Shown here: positions 49,148 to 60,813 of the stretch, in pieces | Layout: the number at the start of each line of letters is the position of its first letter | How positions within the stretch are numbered: position 1 is the first letter of the stretch | Assembly: GCF_018991925.1 (NCBI RefSeq) | Contig: NW_024720711.1 | Span: forward strand, 5,948,528 to 6,012,527 | DNA length: 64,000 bases | Direction of reading: 5' to 3' | Source of the DNA: Homarus americanus | Lineage: Eukaryota; Arthropoda; Malacostraca; Decapoda; Nephropidae | Translations under genes and position numbers: made by a program | Notes under the pieces: model-generated | Databases searched by the model: none | Told to the model about the DNA's origin: nothing | What the model saw: the letters and a program-made list of their open reading frames with translations, nothing else

Positions 49148-52100
49148 CTGATGGACGAGATAGAATTTGAATAAGAAATAGAAGACTGATTCAAAATTAT
49201 AAAAACAAGCACATGTTTAAGTAATTAGTATAAGTAAAGTAATTTACACGAGGTGACACGGACAAGTTCGTGCCGAAACCCGTTAAAGGGATATTACACT
49301 GGACAAAATTCTGCATTCCTCGGGAGAAAAACGGCGATACCACCGTTCTCGGTCAATAATTAGCCAGCCTGACAAATGAGATCTGAAGTACGGGAGTTCT
49401 CAGGCAAACTTTGACTGGATTTCGGGTCCAACTGAGATTTTATTACTGTATATTTATAATTGAAAGGCCTTTGTGTTACTAAAACAAATTATTAGGAATC
49501 AATTTTAAGTTATTTTAACGCAACTATATAAGCATTAGATTTTTTTGCTATACATATAAATTACATATAACATTACATTTGACGTTTATTTACATCGACT
49601 GAGCACGGCCAAGCGTGGATTCTCAAGCCTTACGAATTATTTGGACAAGGGACTCCGAAATTTCCCTTGTTGATAAAGTGAGGGAATGTAGAGTGTTGTG
49701 GGAATTCAGACATCCATTGTACACTCGCACCAACAAGTATCGGTGCAGGGTGAGATCGACGACTTTCGAAACAATAGGTACACACTGTGATATGTCGGGA
49801 AGGTTGGTAAGTGTATCCTCATAACCCCCCCCCCCCCTAAGTGTTGCCTTATGGCTGACAATCAGTGTGTTTGTTTCCTCTTTTCGGATTGTTGCTTTGT
49901 GTCGACTGAATGATGAGCGAGGGTTCGGTCTCGGTGAACGTGGGTGTAAAACAGAGGCAATATGAAGCAATAGAGATCTACACATGCCAGACGACATGGA
50001 AACCTCAGAGGGAACACGAGGAGCTATTATTGCCCTTCATAACGAAGGGTTCGGCGTCACAGATAAGCCAGCGGGTTGGTGTCCACAGGAACACCGCTGC
50101 ACGATGGATTCGGCGATACCTCGAAACTGGTGATACAGACGACAGGTCTCGGAGCGGCCGTCCACGCTGCACCACCCCTCAGGACGACCAGGTTGAGTGG
50201 TTTATTTGGTCGCATAAATTAATGTGGCAGTATTCACAAGTATCACAAATAATTTTGTTAACATGGAGCTCCTCATATTTCATACTGTCTATTTATCACT
50301 TCCCGACCTTATTTATAATGGTTTGTTTCACTTGACCAGGGCTGCCAACATACGGCTGGAACAACTCGCCTTTCCCAATACCTATCGTCACTGGTCTCAA
50401 ATTGTTCACACTACAGTATGCACCGATACTTTTTGTTGCGAGTGTACCTCAAGAAAAGCTTGAAACGAGAACATTTCTGGACGACCCGCCATCTATGTTA
50501 TTGTTTTGTACGGAGTGACGGCGATGCGCTACCGGTGCTACAGCTGGGCATGTGATTGGAAAAGTCAGGATTTTGATAGAAAAAAGAGGAAAGGAGAACC
50601 GAAAACTGCAGAAATTTTGCCCAGTGTGATACCCCTTTACTAAGTGGAAATGTGTCTAATAATGTCGCTTAATCCAGATTGTGTGGTGAACAATGTGTTG
50701 ATTCCTGAGCCTTTCGCTTCTTGTTCAAGTGTTAGTGGTGTGTCAGATCTCAGTGGTATTATTACTCCGTTTCCTGAACCTCCTCAACAGATTTTATAAT
50801 GTGACGAGTCTGATGAAGGACTATAATAATTGTTTTAGTGGAGATGTTTGATATTGTGAAATTAATGTATAAGTGATCTAATAGTACTGTACTGTACTAG
50901 CCCCACACTAACCTACCTTCACCGCCTCTACACTATCTTCAGAAGCCCTTTGGAGTTAAAGGTAAGCACTTATTTATGTTAATAATCACCTTTATTTGTG
51001 TTTACTGATTACTATGGTGCGTTTTTCATTATTTCTGTGAATTTGCCATTCATTTTTATGTTGGGATATTTTTCAAATTCGGATCACCTTTCCCCCAATT
51101 AATCCTAATTAACGAGGTATTACTGTAGTAGTACCCCTATTTGTACTTTACTCCCACTACTTTTCAGTTTATTTTGAAGAGTTGAAACTCGAAACAATTA
51201 TCATTCGAATCAGTTTCATAAAATGGAATATAATTGAAACAATACTCGAGACACGCTTCATAACAGTTAGAGAAAGTGTGTCTACAGACATTTTATAAAA
51301 GCATGGGAGTCAATTGGGCAAATATTAATGACATTGATAATATTACAATATACTCAGTAACAATGAAAACGGAATACCGTACTGCTGGAGGACTGTTTGA
51401 GAGCTTTATGGATTCGAATACCATTAGACACCCATATTCATACTTACGAGTTTTGGTGATCTGTCGGTATATCTGCGAGTCTGTCGGATTAATCTGATGG
51501 AGTGTCGATTTATAATGAGATGGTGTTAAAGGTTATGACGCAGTGGTATAATGCAAGATATTGTCTGTATATTATTGTCTGTAAAGTGCAAAAAGGGTTA
51601 GTAATAGAAGTAGTAGTGCCATAACCTTCATTTAATAAGTGAAGTATCTAGGAACTACTTATCTTAAATATTGTATGCATAATATTTAATTGTCAATGTA
51701 TTTGAAAGCTATTATTACACTCTTCAAACAACAAAACTAAATTACTACTTTCTAAAGCTTTATTGTTCATCTGTGAACAGTGAGTGTGATGGTGTATCCT
51801 GACGTGTGTTATATCACTCCTGCTCAGTCATGTACCTGACACGTGATAAACGAATTATCCGCCTGACTGATTCCTTACCGAGAAGAAATGCCCCTCAATC
51901 CCTGACTTATTTAAACGTGGGTCACACTTACCCCACAAGGTCTAGTATGGCCTTCTCCTCCATCGTGAGGTGTTGGTTCCTGAGACCTGCCACTTCACAC
52001 ATAAGCCTCAGACCACACCCGGACACGTCCTCACTGCGTATGATCTCCATCGTCTTCTCCAGGTTGTTCTTGGATTGTACAGGAGAGCGGCGGTAGCGGC

Positions 52101-52236
52101 GGTGGCGATAGCGGTAGCTATAAGGACGACCCCCGTAGTGTCTTCGGGAGAAGGCCGCAGCGATACCAGCTATACCCAGACCCACAGCGCCAGCGACGAT
52201 CACTGACGCTACGTTGGCTAGTGCTAATTCTGCCAT
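48982..52236 (-). CDS. DM4/DM12-like small protein, paralog A (2 coding exons)
   Basis: Exons 52236-51932 and 49147-48982 join in phase 2 to 156 residues. The N-terminus has a hydrophobic segment (about residues 8-29), then an Arg/Tyr-rich stretch with RRYRRSP. The C-terminal half has CGLRLMCEVA, QEYKLAKGLGQSGGSC and STCPYSGAQL. This four-cysteine layout (C....CE, then EY..A...G...C......CP) is that of the DM4/DM12 family of insect proteins, whose function is not known. It is probably secreted or membrane-anchored and may be cut at the basic motif. A paralog lies at 61739-62944. Confidence 0.75.
49615..49824 (+). pseudogene. MADF-like domain fragment inside the transposon
   Basis: The open frame contains EISLVDKVRECRVLWEFRHP followed by LYTRTNKYRCRVRSTTFETI. 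This matches the MADF/SANT-like pattern L...V.....LW...H..Y.......W..I. MADF domains bind DNA in transcription factors and in some transposon proteins. The initiator is uncertain, and the frame is short and probably partial. Confidence 0.55.
49910..50195 (+). pseudogene. Tc1-type transposase N-terminal fragment
   Basis: The frame from 49910 gives a linker and then ISQRVGVHRNTAARWIRRYL and ETGDTDDRSRSGRPRCTT. This is the helix-turn-helix plus GRPR hinge of Tc1/mariner transposases. The DDE/D catalytic domain is not seen, and homology stops near 50195. Confidence 0.75.
50640..51126. mobile_element. pogo-like right end and decayed body
   Basis: The stretch ending TAACGAGGTATTACTG before TA (51127) has the same terminal pattern as the other pogo-like elements here. 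The upstream body is decayed and the left end was not found. Confidence 0.4.
51932..52236 (-). CDS. DM4/DM12-like paralog A, exon 1
   Basis: The ATG at 52236 follows acceptor CTTCCTTCCCCCAG (exon start 52247) after 11 leader bases. The donor GTAAGT begins at 51931. Encodes residues 1-101 plus two bases. Confidence 0.75.
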
Positions 52237-52337
52237 GATGTGACGGGCTGGGGGAAGGAAGACGGGTATGTGGATCACTCTCTCTCTGATGACGAAGAAC
52301 CGCACGACCTTAAACCAATCATACGATAGAAACACGC

Positions 52338-52600
52338 GGAGTTCTTACCTGTAAACAATTAACACACACACACAGACAGTTCTTACCTGTAAACAATTAA
52401 CACACACACACACAGACAGTTCTTACCTGTAAACAATTATCATACACACAGGTACACAGACAATTCTTACCTGTAAACAATTAGCACACAGCCAGTTCTT
52501 ACCTGTAAACAATTAACACACACACACACACACAGTTCTTACCTGTAAACAATTATCATACACACAGGTACATACAGCCAGTTCTTACCTGTAAACAATA
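52338..52600 (-). repeat. Minisatellite of 7 splice-donor units in the paralog A leader intron
   Basis: On the minus strand each unit carries TAATTGTTTACAGGTAAGAA, i.e. a complete CAG/GTAAGA donor, separated by (TG)n of varying length. Copies lie near 52339, 52378, 52417, 52462, 52494, 52537 and 52580; the last is the one nearest the promoter. Confidence 0.85.
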
Positions 52601-52682
52601 TAGTGGACGCAGCCAGTAGGGTGAGAACCTCCGTGATACCGTGGGTGATGGCTGTGCTTGAGACAAGATACACACACACACT
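52589..52682 (-). other. Probable 5' leader exon of paralog A
   Basis: Runs from the initiator at 52682 to a CAG/GTAAGAAC donor after 52589. It contains no ATG. It would be joined to 52247 by removing 341 nt. Confidence 0.5.
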
Positions 52683-52713
52683 GATACTCCCTCGGGCCCT
52701 CCGCTGCCTTATA
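52680..52713 (-). promoter_or_regulatory. Core promoter of paralog A: TATA box plus initiator
   Basis: TATAAGG (52713-52707) lies 31 bp upstream of the A of TCAGT (52684-52680; A at 52682). This is the standard TATA-to-initiator spacing, with an arthropod-type initiator. Confidence 0.65.
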
Positions 52714-52800
52714 TTCTCCCTCGCCCTCCTGCAGTAGTCGATGAAGACCCAGCCATTACTGTCATCGCCTGCAGGCACATAAGATCTCATTACAGTATAA

Positions 52801-53361
52801 TTTTAGTCGCTACTGCGTGATGTGTTTCAAGCAGTGACACCTCATGCTCATCACCTGCCTTCATTACTTCCTGTTAGCGCAATCATCTTTTTTAATATCT
52901 CAGAATCACTACTAAGAGAAAGCGCAAGTACTAGTGAATTTGATCTTGTCTTTATCATTCACGCACGAAGAGGAAAGTGTAATTTTTTTTTTGTATAATA
53001 CTATAAGACGTCAGGTTCATAATATTTCATTTACTGTACTGTGGAGAATGAGAAAGAGGTGGAGTGGCTTGATATGGTAACACACACACACACACACACA
53101 CACCTGAATTGTACTGTAATATATATGTTTTTACCCGGCGCGCAAAACACTCCAATTAGCTACTAACTTACACAGAGATAGGACGTGATGGTGTGAGAGA
53201 GAGAGAGAGAGAGAGATAGTTTAGAAAGTCATCGAGTGGACTTTACTCTGACAGCAAGGATCATTATTGTGTTGTGTGAGACATGAATACCGCGAGACGG
53301 AGGTTAGCTGCCCGAATAGCTACAGTATTATGAGTAACTATAGCGAGTGTCAGTGTTGTGT

Positions 53362-53421
<60 letters not shown>

Positions 53422-53850
53422 TGTCTGTCTTTATATCTCTAGGTAAAGTATTATAATTTTACTGTATCGAGCTAAGTACTCTTGTTGAAAACTGTATCGT
53501 GAGTTACTTTCTCTCTTTATCTCTGTTTTCCATTTTTATGTCTAATTGTATTATCTATTTCCCTTCTTCTTCCTCTCTATCTCCTCCTGTTATTGTTACT
53601 GTGTCTATTATTGGTGGCATCTCTTCTCCACTTCTTTATCTAGAAAAATTTGGCCTTAGTCATCGTAAATAAATTCGTGAAAATTTACTTGGTTTAGTAA
53701 AATTATTCATAGATTTTAAAAATAATAAGTCGGTCGAAAATATCTAATTCAAAGCTCAATTTGTTTATATACGAGAATAAATCAGATTTTTTAAGAAAGT
53801 ATTGATCCGTCATTCAAGAATAAATTAGATTTTAATTAAAGATAGTATTT
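52801..53850. other. Intergenic, no supported gene
   Basis: Holds (CA)n at 53082-53102, (GA)n at 53195-53214 and a (CT)n run of about 56 bp at 53363-53418. No gene seen. Confidence 0.5.
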
Positions 53851-53859
53851 TAAGCTAAG

Positions 53860-54110
53860 TTTGGTTAAGTTAGGTTGGGTTAGACCGTTATACTAATTTA
53901 GATATGGTAACTTTTGTTATGCTAAGTTAGGTTAGGTTTAGTTAGACGAGCTTAATATGTTATGTTTAACTATGTTAGGTTAGGTTGGGCTTGTGTAAAC
54001 TAGATGAGGTTATGTTAAGTAAGGTTATATTTGGTTGGTTTATGTTAGGTTAGGTCATGCTAGATTATGGTGTATTAGGATTTGTTATGTTAGGTGATGT
54101 GGCGGATCAG
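53860..54110. repeat. Degenerate TTAGG-like tract
   Basis: Many copies of GTTAGGTTAGGTT-like words with substitutions. Its complement-type counterpart (AACCTAACCTAAT) occurs at about 56940-57225. Confidence 0.6.
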
Positions 54111-54249
54111 TATGGAGTAACAATGGTCATGACCCGGAGTAGTTTATACAGTACAGTATACTACGAAAAATATTCTGAGAAAGTGTGAACACTTTGTGGT
54201 GATTATGTTGTAGAACTATAGCTGTCTGTAATGTGCGTGTTCCAGTGAG

Positions 54250-54358
<109 letters not shown>

Positions 54359-54865
54359 GTCAGTACATTCATGTATTATATGGTCACAAACAGTAAATAT
54401 ATTGTTCATTGTTTTTCAGTTAAGGTTAAAAGTGACAAGTATTTAATTTATCCGAAACTTATGGAAAATTAAAGTGAGGTGGAACGTGTGACTTGCCTGA
54501 TCTAACCTTTTCAGTTTGAATCGGCCCAGTCCTTATGGTTAGGTTATTTTAAAATAGTTAGGAGCTAAAGCTACTGAAAGTGAAAATAGTTCCCGTAAGC
54601 ATGACGGCCGTTAGGGACAGTAAGGGTACAACTCCCTACAGTAAATGCTAAGGCTTCGGTAAGCAAGGAGGTAACGTGCGTTCATTTCCTATTTACAGCT
54701 GGGCTGCGATCCTTGATTGATTGATACGTTAATTGAGATACAAAAAACATTAATACATCTCAAAGGGATGAAGTGACATAAGTGGTCCTCACCCCAGTCC
54801 AGGAATGTCCCTCTCAGGACTCACATAAATCCCTAATATTTCATATAATCAGTTATAGTACATAG

Positions 54866-55085
54866 TTATATTCTAGATGCAAAATTTCTATATTTCTTTA
54901 ATATTTCATCTATTTTCCTATTTTTAAACATCCACTCTATTTGCTTGGGGACATTATTTATATGGGCATTTCTATATACATTAAGCAATGGGCATTCCAG
55001 TATATAATGTAACTGCGATCCTTGGCACAGACGACGAGTGTTGTATCTACTGGGACGCAACATCCGTGACATTTTTGGCATTTCT
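54866..55085 (-). mobile_element. LINE C-terminal fragment with zinc-knuckle-like end
   Basis: The minus strand encodes RRLCQGSQLHYILECPLLNV followed by YRNAHINNVPKQIEWMFKN. The HY.LECPL....R pattern closes the ORF of I/R1/Jockey-type LINEs. The satellite begins directly next to it. Confidence 0.65.
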
Positions 55086-56384
55086 TCCAAAAATGGATTT
55101 TGATCAAAATCGCAGTATAGGTACTCCTGAACATGCTGATTAAGGATCTGTTAACCAAAATTTGATATATGGATTATTGCTTGTTCAAATAATTTTTAGA
55201 ATATTTCAATTACTTTTGCAATGCTAATTACTCGCCACTTATGGGTTTTCGAGGTCATTTCTTGGTGTTTGTGTATTATTCTGGATGTACTTAAATAGTT
55301 AGGCACATTAAATTTTAGTTCAGAGAGAAAAAGTATTTTTGTCATTTTTGGCCAAAAAATGGATTTTGTTCAAGATTTTAGTATAGGTACTCCTGAATAT
55401 GCTGCTTAAGGATCTGTTAACCAAAATTTGATATCTTGATTATAACTTGTTTAAATGGCTTTTAGAAAATGTTCAAATGATTTTTACAATATTTTAATTA
55501 CTTTTGCAATGCTAATTGCTCGCCATTTTGGGTTTTCAAGGTCATTTCTTGGTGCTTGTGTATTATTCTGGGTGTATTTAAGAAGGTAGGCACATTAAAT
55601 TTTAGTTCTGAGAGAAAAAGTATTTTTGGCCAAAAATTCTGTAAGGGGTAAGCCTTACAATTTTTGGAATTTCGTCCAAAAAATGGATTTTGTTCAAAAT
55701 ATCAGTATAGGTACTCCTGAAATGTGCTGCTTAAGGATCTGTTAACCAAAATTTGATATCTTGATTATAACTTGTTCAAATGGCTTTTAGAAAATGTTCA
55801 AATGATTTTTAGAATATTTTATTTACTTTTGCAATGCTAATTGCTCGCCATTTTGGGTTTTCAAGGTCAATTCTTGGTGGTTGTGTATTATTCTGGGTGT
55901 ATTTAAGAAGGTAGGCACATTAAATTTTAGTTCTGAGAGAAAAAGTATTTTTGGCCAAAAATTCTGTAAGGGGTAAGCCTTACAATTTTTGGAATTTCGT
56001 CCAAAATTAGATTTTGCTCAAAATCGCAGTATAGGTACTCCTGAACATGCTGCTTAAGGATCTGTTAACCAAAATTTGATATCTTGATTATAACTTGTTC
56101 AAATGGCTTTTAGAAAATGTTCAAATGATTTTTAGAATATTTTAATTACTTTTGCAATGCTAATTACTCGCCACTTATGGGTTTTCGAGGTCATTTCTTG
56201 GTGCTTGTGTATTATTCAGGATGTACTTAAATAATTAGGCACATTAAATTTTAGTTCAGAGAGAAAAAGTATTTTTGGCCAAAAATCCTTTAAGGCATAA
56301 GACTTACAATTTTTTTCATTTTCGGCCAAAAAATGGATTTTGTTCAAAATTTCAGTATAGGTACTCCTGAATGTGCTGCTTAAC
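55086..56384. repeat. About 325-bp satellite, nearly 5 tandem units
   Basis: The word GTATAGGTACTCCTGA recurs with GTAC at 55121, 55387, 55711, 56035 and 56361, giving spacings of about 266, 324, 324 and 326 bp. The first unit has a deletion of about 58 bp. The unit is AT-rich and has no open frame. Confidence 0.95.
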
Positions 56385-59300
56385 AAAAGGACGCCTTATG
56401 TCATTCTTATGCCAAAGAGAAATTTTGTCTATGGGTATCTCGCTATGTTGTATATACTTGTGTACCTGTTTTATGCTTAGCCTACTGTTACCGGATCATT
56501 CTGCCTTGTACTTGCTTCTTATTCTTACATAATGTAGTGTGTACAATCCAGGGCATGGCAGGACATGTTAGACATGATAAATTCTAGATATATTATCCCA
56601 GAAGCCTTTTCAAGACCAGAACAACACTCAGTCATGTAATATTCGGTTGTTATCGAACCAATTTTATCTGGGACTCTTCTGTCTCAATTCTCTTCTGTGG
56701 GTCCGTCAAATGTTGTGTGACTATGAGTATGTTGCGGTGTTGTGTTGTGGTGTTGTGTTGTGTTGCGGTGTTGAGTTGTAGGTATAGGTGCTTGAAACGC
56801 CTTGTGGGCGACCTTGTTGTTATTAGTATGCCGATAATTACAAGACATAACAGAGTGTGGTGGTGTGGGCGAACCTTCAGCTGTCGAGGGAGCAGTGCTA
56901 GCGACTCTTAATGTAAGCAAATGCAGCCAACCGAACTTATCCCTATCTAACATAATCTACCCATATCTAAGATAATCTAACATAATCTAACCTTCTGTAA
57001 CATAATATAACCTAAAGTTATCTAACAACTAACAATATAACTTAACTGTCTCACATATCTAACTTAATCTAGCTATATTTAACATAAACTGACCTAATGC
57101 TTCTTTAACTAATATTATAACCTAACCTAATTAACCTTAAATAATCAAATTTAAGTCAATCTAACATAGTTATCAACATTAACCCAAATATAATTTAACC
57201 TAATTAAACCTAATCTAATTTACCCTGATGAGAGTGACTCACTGTTAGGGTCTCACCCTTGCTTTATGAGTTAGTTTTCTCAGAGCTCACATCTACCAAC
57301 GTCTCCACCTACTTGAAGGATTCACGAGTCACCGCCGACTGCGTGGGGTGCCGTGGGGCACCGTACACCTGCTGCCGTCACACAATAGTCTGCTGCCAAC
57401 TCTTACGACTTAAGAGTAACTCATAAGCTAAAATTCACTCAAATAAAATCTACGGTCTACGGTCTGTAGAATTTTCTAAACTTAACTCAGAAATTGGTTG
57501 GACTGAGTATTTTATGTGATAAAAGAAATCATCCCTAATGTCTTTTTGGGGACCCTGAAATTTGCCAGATTTGGTGACGTGTCCGCTTAGTTGTCAACAT
57601 TGAATTGTTATTACTATGACGTCAACATCATTGATAATTATATGTAAATAATATTTCCTTGCAGTACAAACTCTTGACAACTTTACTATAGACAGAATTG
57701 CACGAGAAACATATTTACTGGTGTATCTCTTGCATCCCTTAGATTAGAACGTACAGTAAATCACTTACTGTACTGTATTCAGCTGCATATTGTGTTGGAT
57801 TCTCCCAAGACGGGGAAATATAACAGGTATTAGAATTACAGTATAATTCTACGTAAAGAATTTATAATGTGTCGCAAGTGTGTCTTAAAACTCATGTAAG
57901 AACAGGATACGTCCTTCAATATAAACATTTCGTCTCCTTCGCTTCACAAGTTAACCTTTATTTTTCCTTACGAGTAAATCTGTTTAAGCGAGCGTCTTAC
58001 CTCTTAATAACGTCTACATTCTTAAAGGTTCGTCTGATGAACAGTCCTCGTCACTAAAGAAGTAATACTGCACCTAATTGGTTGACTTAAGCTAAATTAC
58101 AGGTATAACTAAAATACAGGAAATTTTCGACCTCTAGGAACTGTGGTAATGAGTCTGGTCAGTTTAATTAAGACTGTTCACCATCAATGTCTCAGGAGAT
58201 CACACGGGGCATGAGCAATTAGATTAATATAAAATAAAAGATTTAATGCATAATAGTCACACTTAACGATGGCTGTTAAGAAAAATATGTTTACTCATAA
58301 TAATGGTAGAGAACATAATGGTCTTCCTAGGGGCTAAAATGGTTGTCTGGTGTGACGTGTACTGTACCCTGAAGGTCAGCCAATCCTCCACTAAAATTAA
58401 AACATCTCTAGGAAAAGTATGATCTCCCTCCCTGCCTGTGGTTGTTGAGGCTTCTGGTCCACCCAGCTGAGGCAACACCACGGTAATAAACACACGATCA
58501 TTATAAGTTATGTTAATGTTACAGTGAACTTGAGGAACGTTACCTTAATTATAGCTGGTTACCGGCTGTCACAGTTGTGCAGTAACCTTACATAATAACT
58601 GTAATAAATGCAGAGCTACAATAATAACATGAATTTATTTAGGTTAAGATAAATATGATTATCTAATTAGTAATCGTTATTTAATATTAAATACAATAAG
58701 TTTACATAAGTACAACAACGAAAAAAAAACGCGAAAATTACCAAATAATTGAAAGTGTATAACTAATAAGATTTTACAGGGTTTTCTGTCGTTCACAATC
58801 TATAATTGTTGGTTGAGGGATTTGTGAAATTAATTCAAAATTTACGTCAGATATGTAATGACTTCTCAACCACAGTCATTTATTCTACAATGTCGTTACT
58901 GGTTATTTAATCATGAAGCCACATCCAGCATGCTATCTACTATATGGCTTCCTACTATGATATACAGTATTATAATAATTTCCATTTGGGTTTAAGGATG
59001 CAACAAGCAATGGGGTCCAGCAGCTCATCTAGTGGCCGACTCCAAGCATCACTACACCACCTCCCGCCACCACCTGACACACCACTACTCTGTCCTCTTG
59101 TCGTCTGCACGTTGGTGTCCTTAAACCTTTTGTTGTATTTTGGTTTATTAATTTGTTTCTATTTTCAGGAAATGTTCTTGGTCTGCATTGTTCACCAGTT
59201 TCTGTGTTTACGTCTTTAATTGTCACCATGTTGATGTTCACTACGTATGATGTATTAGGTATTGTTTGTTGTAAGTTTGTCTGTGAAATTCACTGTTTGT

Positions 59301-59452
59301 GGTGCAGTCGGGAAAGTATTTGTTATAGTATTGTTCTTTATTTTGCAGCACTTGTGTGGTTTCGTTATATTTGTTCCTCTTAAAACCACTGACAGTTGCT
59401 TAAACTATGGGCCCGGTTGTTCCAGTGTGTGTTCGTGTGTCAATTCTATTTT
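56385..59452. other. Intergenic, no supported gene
   Basis: Contains GTGTTGTG repeats (about 56730-56780), an AACCTAA-type degenerate tract (about 56940-57225) and short frames I do not recognise. Confidence 0.45.
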
Positions 59453-59552
59453 NNNNNNNNNNNNNNNNNNNNNNNNNNNNNNNNNNNNNNNNNNNNNNNN
59501 NNNNNNNNNNNNNNNNNNNNNNNNNNNNNNNNNNNNNNNNNNNNNNNNNNNN
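59453..59552. other. Assembly gap of exactly 100 N
   Basis: A round-number gap of this kind usually means unknown length. The sequence to its right (59553-59605) resembles the intron block beside exon 2 of the paralog at 61739-62944. Confidence 0.95.
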
Positions 59553-59605
59553 CTGAACTTTATATATACCATCGATGACGTCACTACTGTAAACAAACTT
59601 TCATA

Positions 59606-60300
59606 TGACAAGATTATAGACAATCTTAATACACACGTCTGACAGCCTTAAGGAGTGTATTAATTTTGTTTCAATCATCTTCTTTACAACATTACTAGTA
59701 ACAGTATGATGTATTTGTACTTAATATAGATCTATAGGGATTGAGTTATATTGAGATATATACAATGAACAACAAATTTACGTCCATTTAGAAGAGTTTA
59801 ACTTGGATTTACCAACATTTACGAACTGAATTCCGGTGATGTTAACTCGCATCTGAATAACAATTTGCCTGTCATTACTATTGTTCAGTCACGGAAGTTG
59901 AGGTGACTTGAGTGAAAAGTACATCCCATGGAAATATTTTTCAGGCTTTTTAAATAAGTAGATACATGATTTTGAAAATACATAAAAATACTACATAATT
60001 TTACAGCTACGTGATACACAAGTGTTACAGGTGTATTGTACATTTCAATTTCAAAGATATGAAAAACTCAGATTTTGTCATTTGTAATGGTGACTTTCCT
60101 AGTTTTCTTTGAGATATGAAGACAATATATCCAGCTGTCACACCCGCCCACAACCACGTAGCCTGTGCGAGAAATTTAGCAACGTTGTCTCGAGCAATTT
60201 GACGTTGATTTGATTTTTTTTTTATCTGAAAGTTGTACCAGGAAATATAAATGAGGAACGTGGTGCTGTCTCTTAGTTGGCGACACTGTTGGTAACATTT
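59606..60300. other. Intergenic, no supported gene
   Basis: AT-rich DNA between the gap-side block and the orphan minisatellite. No open frame or motif supported. Confidence 0.45.
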
Positions 60301-60307
60301 TTAAAGA

Positions 60308-60540
60308 AATGGAGAGTTACTCACCCCACCAGGTTGAGTATGGAGAGTTACTCACCCCACCAGGTTGAGTATGGAGAGTTACTCACCCCACCAGGCTGAG
60401 TATGGAGAGTTACTCACCCCACCAGGTTGAGTATGGAGAGTTACTCACCCCACCAGGTTGAATATGGAGTGGTACTCACCCCACCAGGCTGAGTATGGAG
60501 AGTTACTCATCCCACCAGGTTGAGTATGGAGAGTTACCCC
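60308..60540 (-). repeat. Orphan 31-bp minisatellite carrying exon-end/splice-donor units
   Basis: Seven to eight units. On the minus strand each contains CTCAACCTGGTGGGGTGAGT, the same words as the exon 1 end and donor of paralog B (62577). No exon body is found beside it. Confidence 0.9.
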
Positions 60541-60710
60541 ACAGTGAGTGACAGTGACTGGTAGCGAGTGGTAGTGAGTTACAGTAAGTGATGGTGGTGA
60601 GTGACAGTCAGTGGTGGTGACTAGTAGTGAGTAACAGTGACTGGTAGTGAGTGACAGTGACTGGTAGTGAGTAACAGTGACTGGTAGTGAGTGGTAGTGA
60701 GTGACAGAAC
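60541..60710. repeat. GTGACTGGTAGTGAGT-type minisatellite
   Basis: Short irregular units of GTGACTGGTAGTGAGT and GTGACAGTGACT. A (CT)n run follows at 60777-60812. Confidence 0.8.
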
Positions 60711-60775
60711 TTCACAGTGTTCCCAGGAGAGTCGAGTCATCACACACTTTTACCATTGTATCATTAACCTTATAT

Positions 60776-60813
<38 letters not shown>

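Larger units (their letters stand above)
49286..50637 (+). mobile_element. DNA transposon with MADF-like and Tc1-type HTH frames, in the paralog A intron
   Basis: Inverted ends AAGGGATATTACACTGGACA and the reverse of TGGGCAAAATTTCTGCAG...CCTT match over about 35 bp. Both are flanked by TA (49284-49285, 50638-50639). Two plus-strand frames lie inside, described separately. The catalytic transposase core is missing or unrecognisable. The family is uncertain: the HTH and TA flanks suggest Tc1/mariner, whereas MADF-like proteins are known from PIF/Harbinger elements. Confidence 0.7.

Noticed and set aside
51928..52335. Longer start for paralog A at 52335
   Set aside because: A strong acceptor at 52248-52250 lies just before the ATG at 52236, and the extra N-terminal residues have no counterpart in paralog B.
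52539..52790. 83-codon minus-strand frame upstream of paralog A
   Set aside because: Its start lies upstream of the TATA box and initiator, so most of it would not be transcribed. The remaining part is an ATG-free leader exon.
58944..59219. 91-codon frame with a Leu-rich hydrophobic segment
   Set aside because: Hydrophobic composition comes from T-rich DNA; no family match recognised and no supporting signals.
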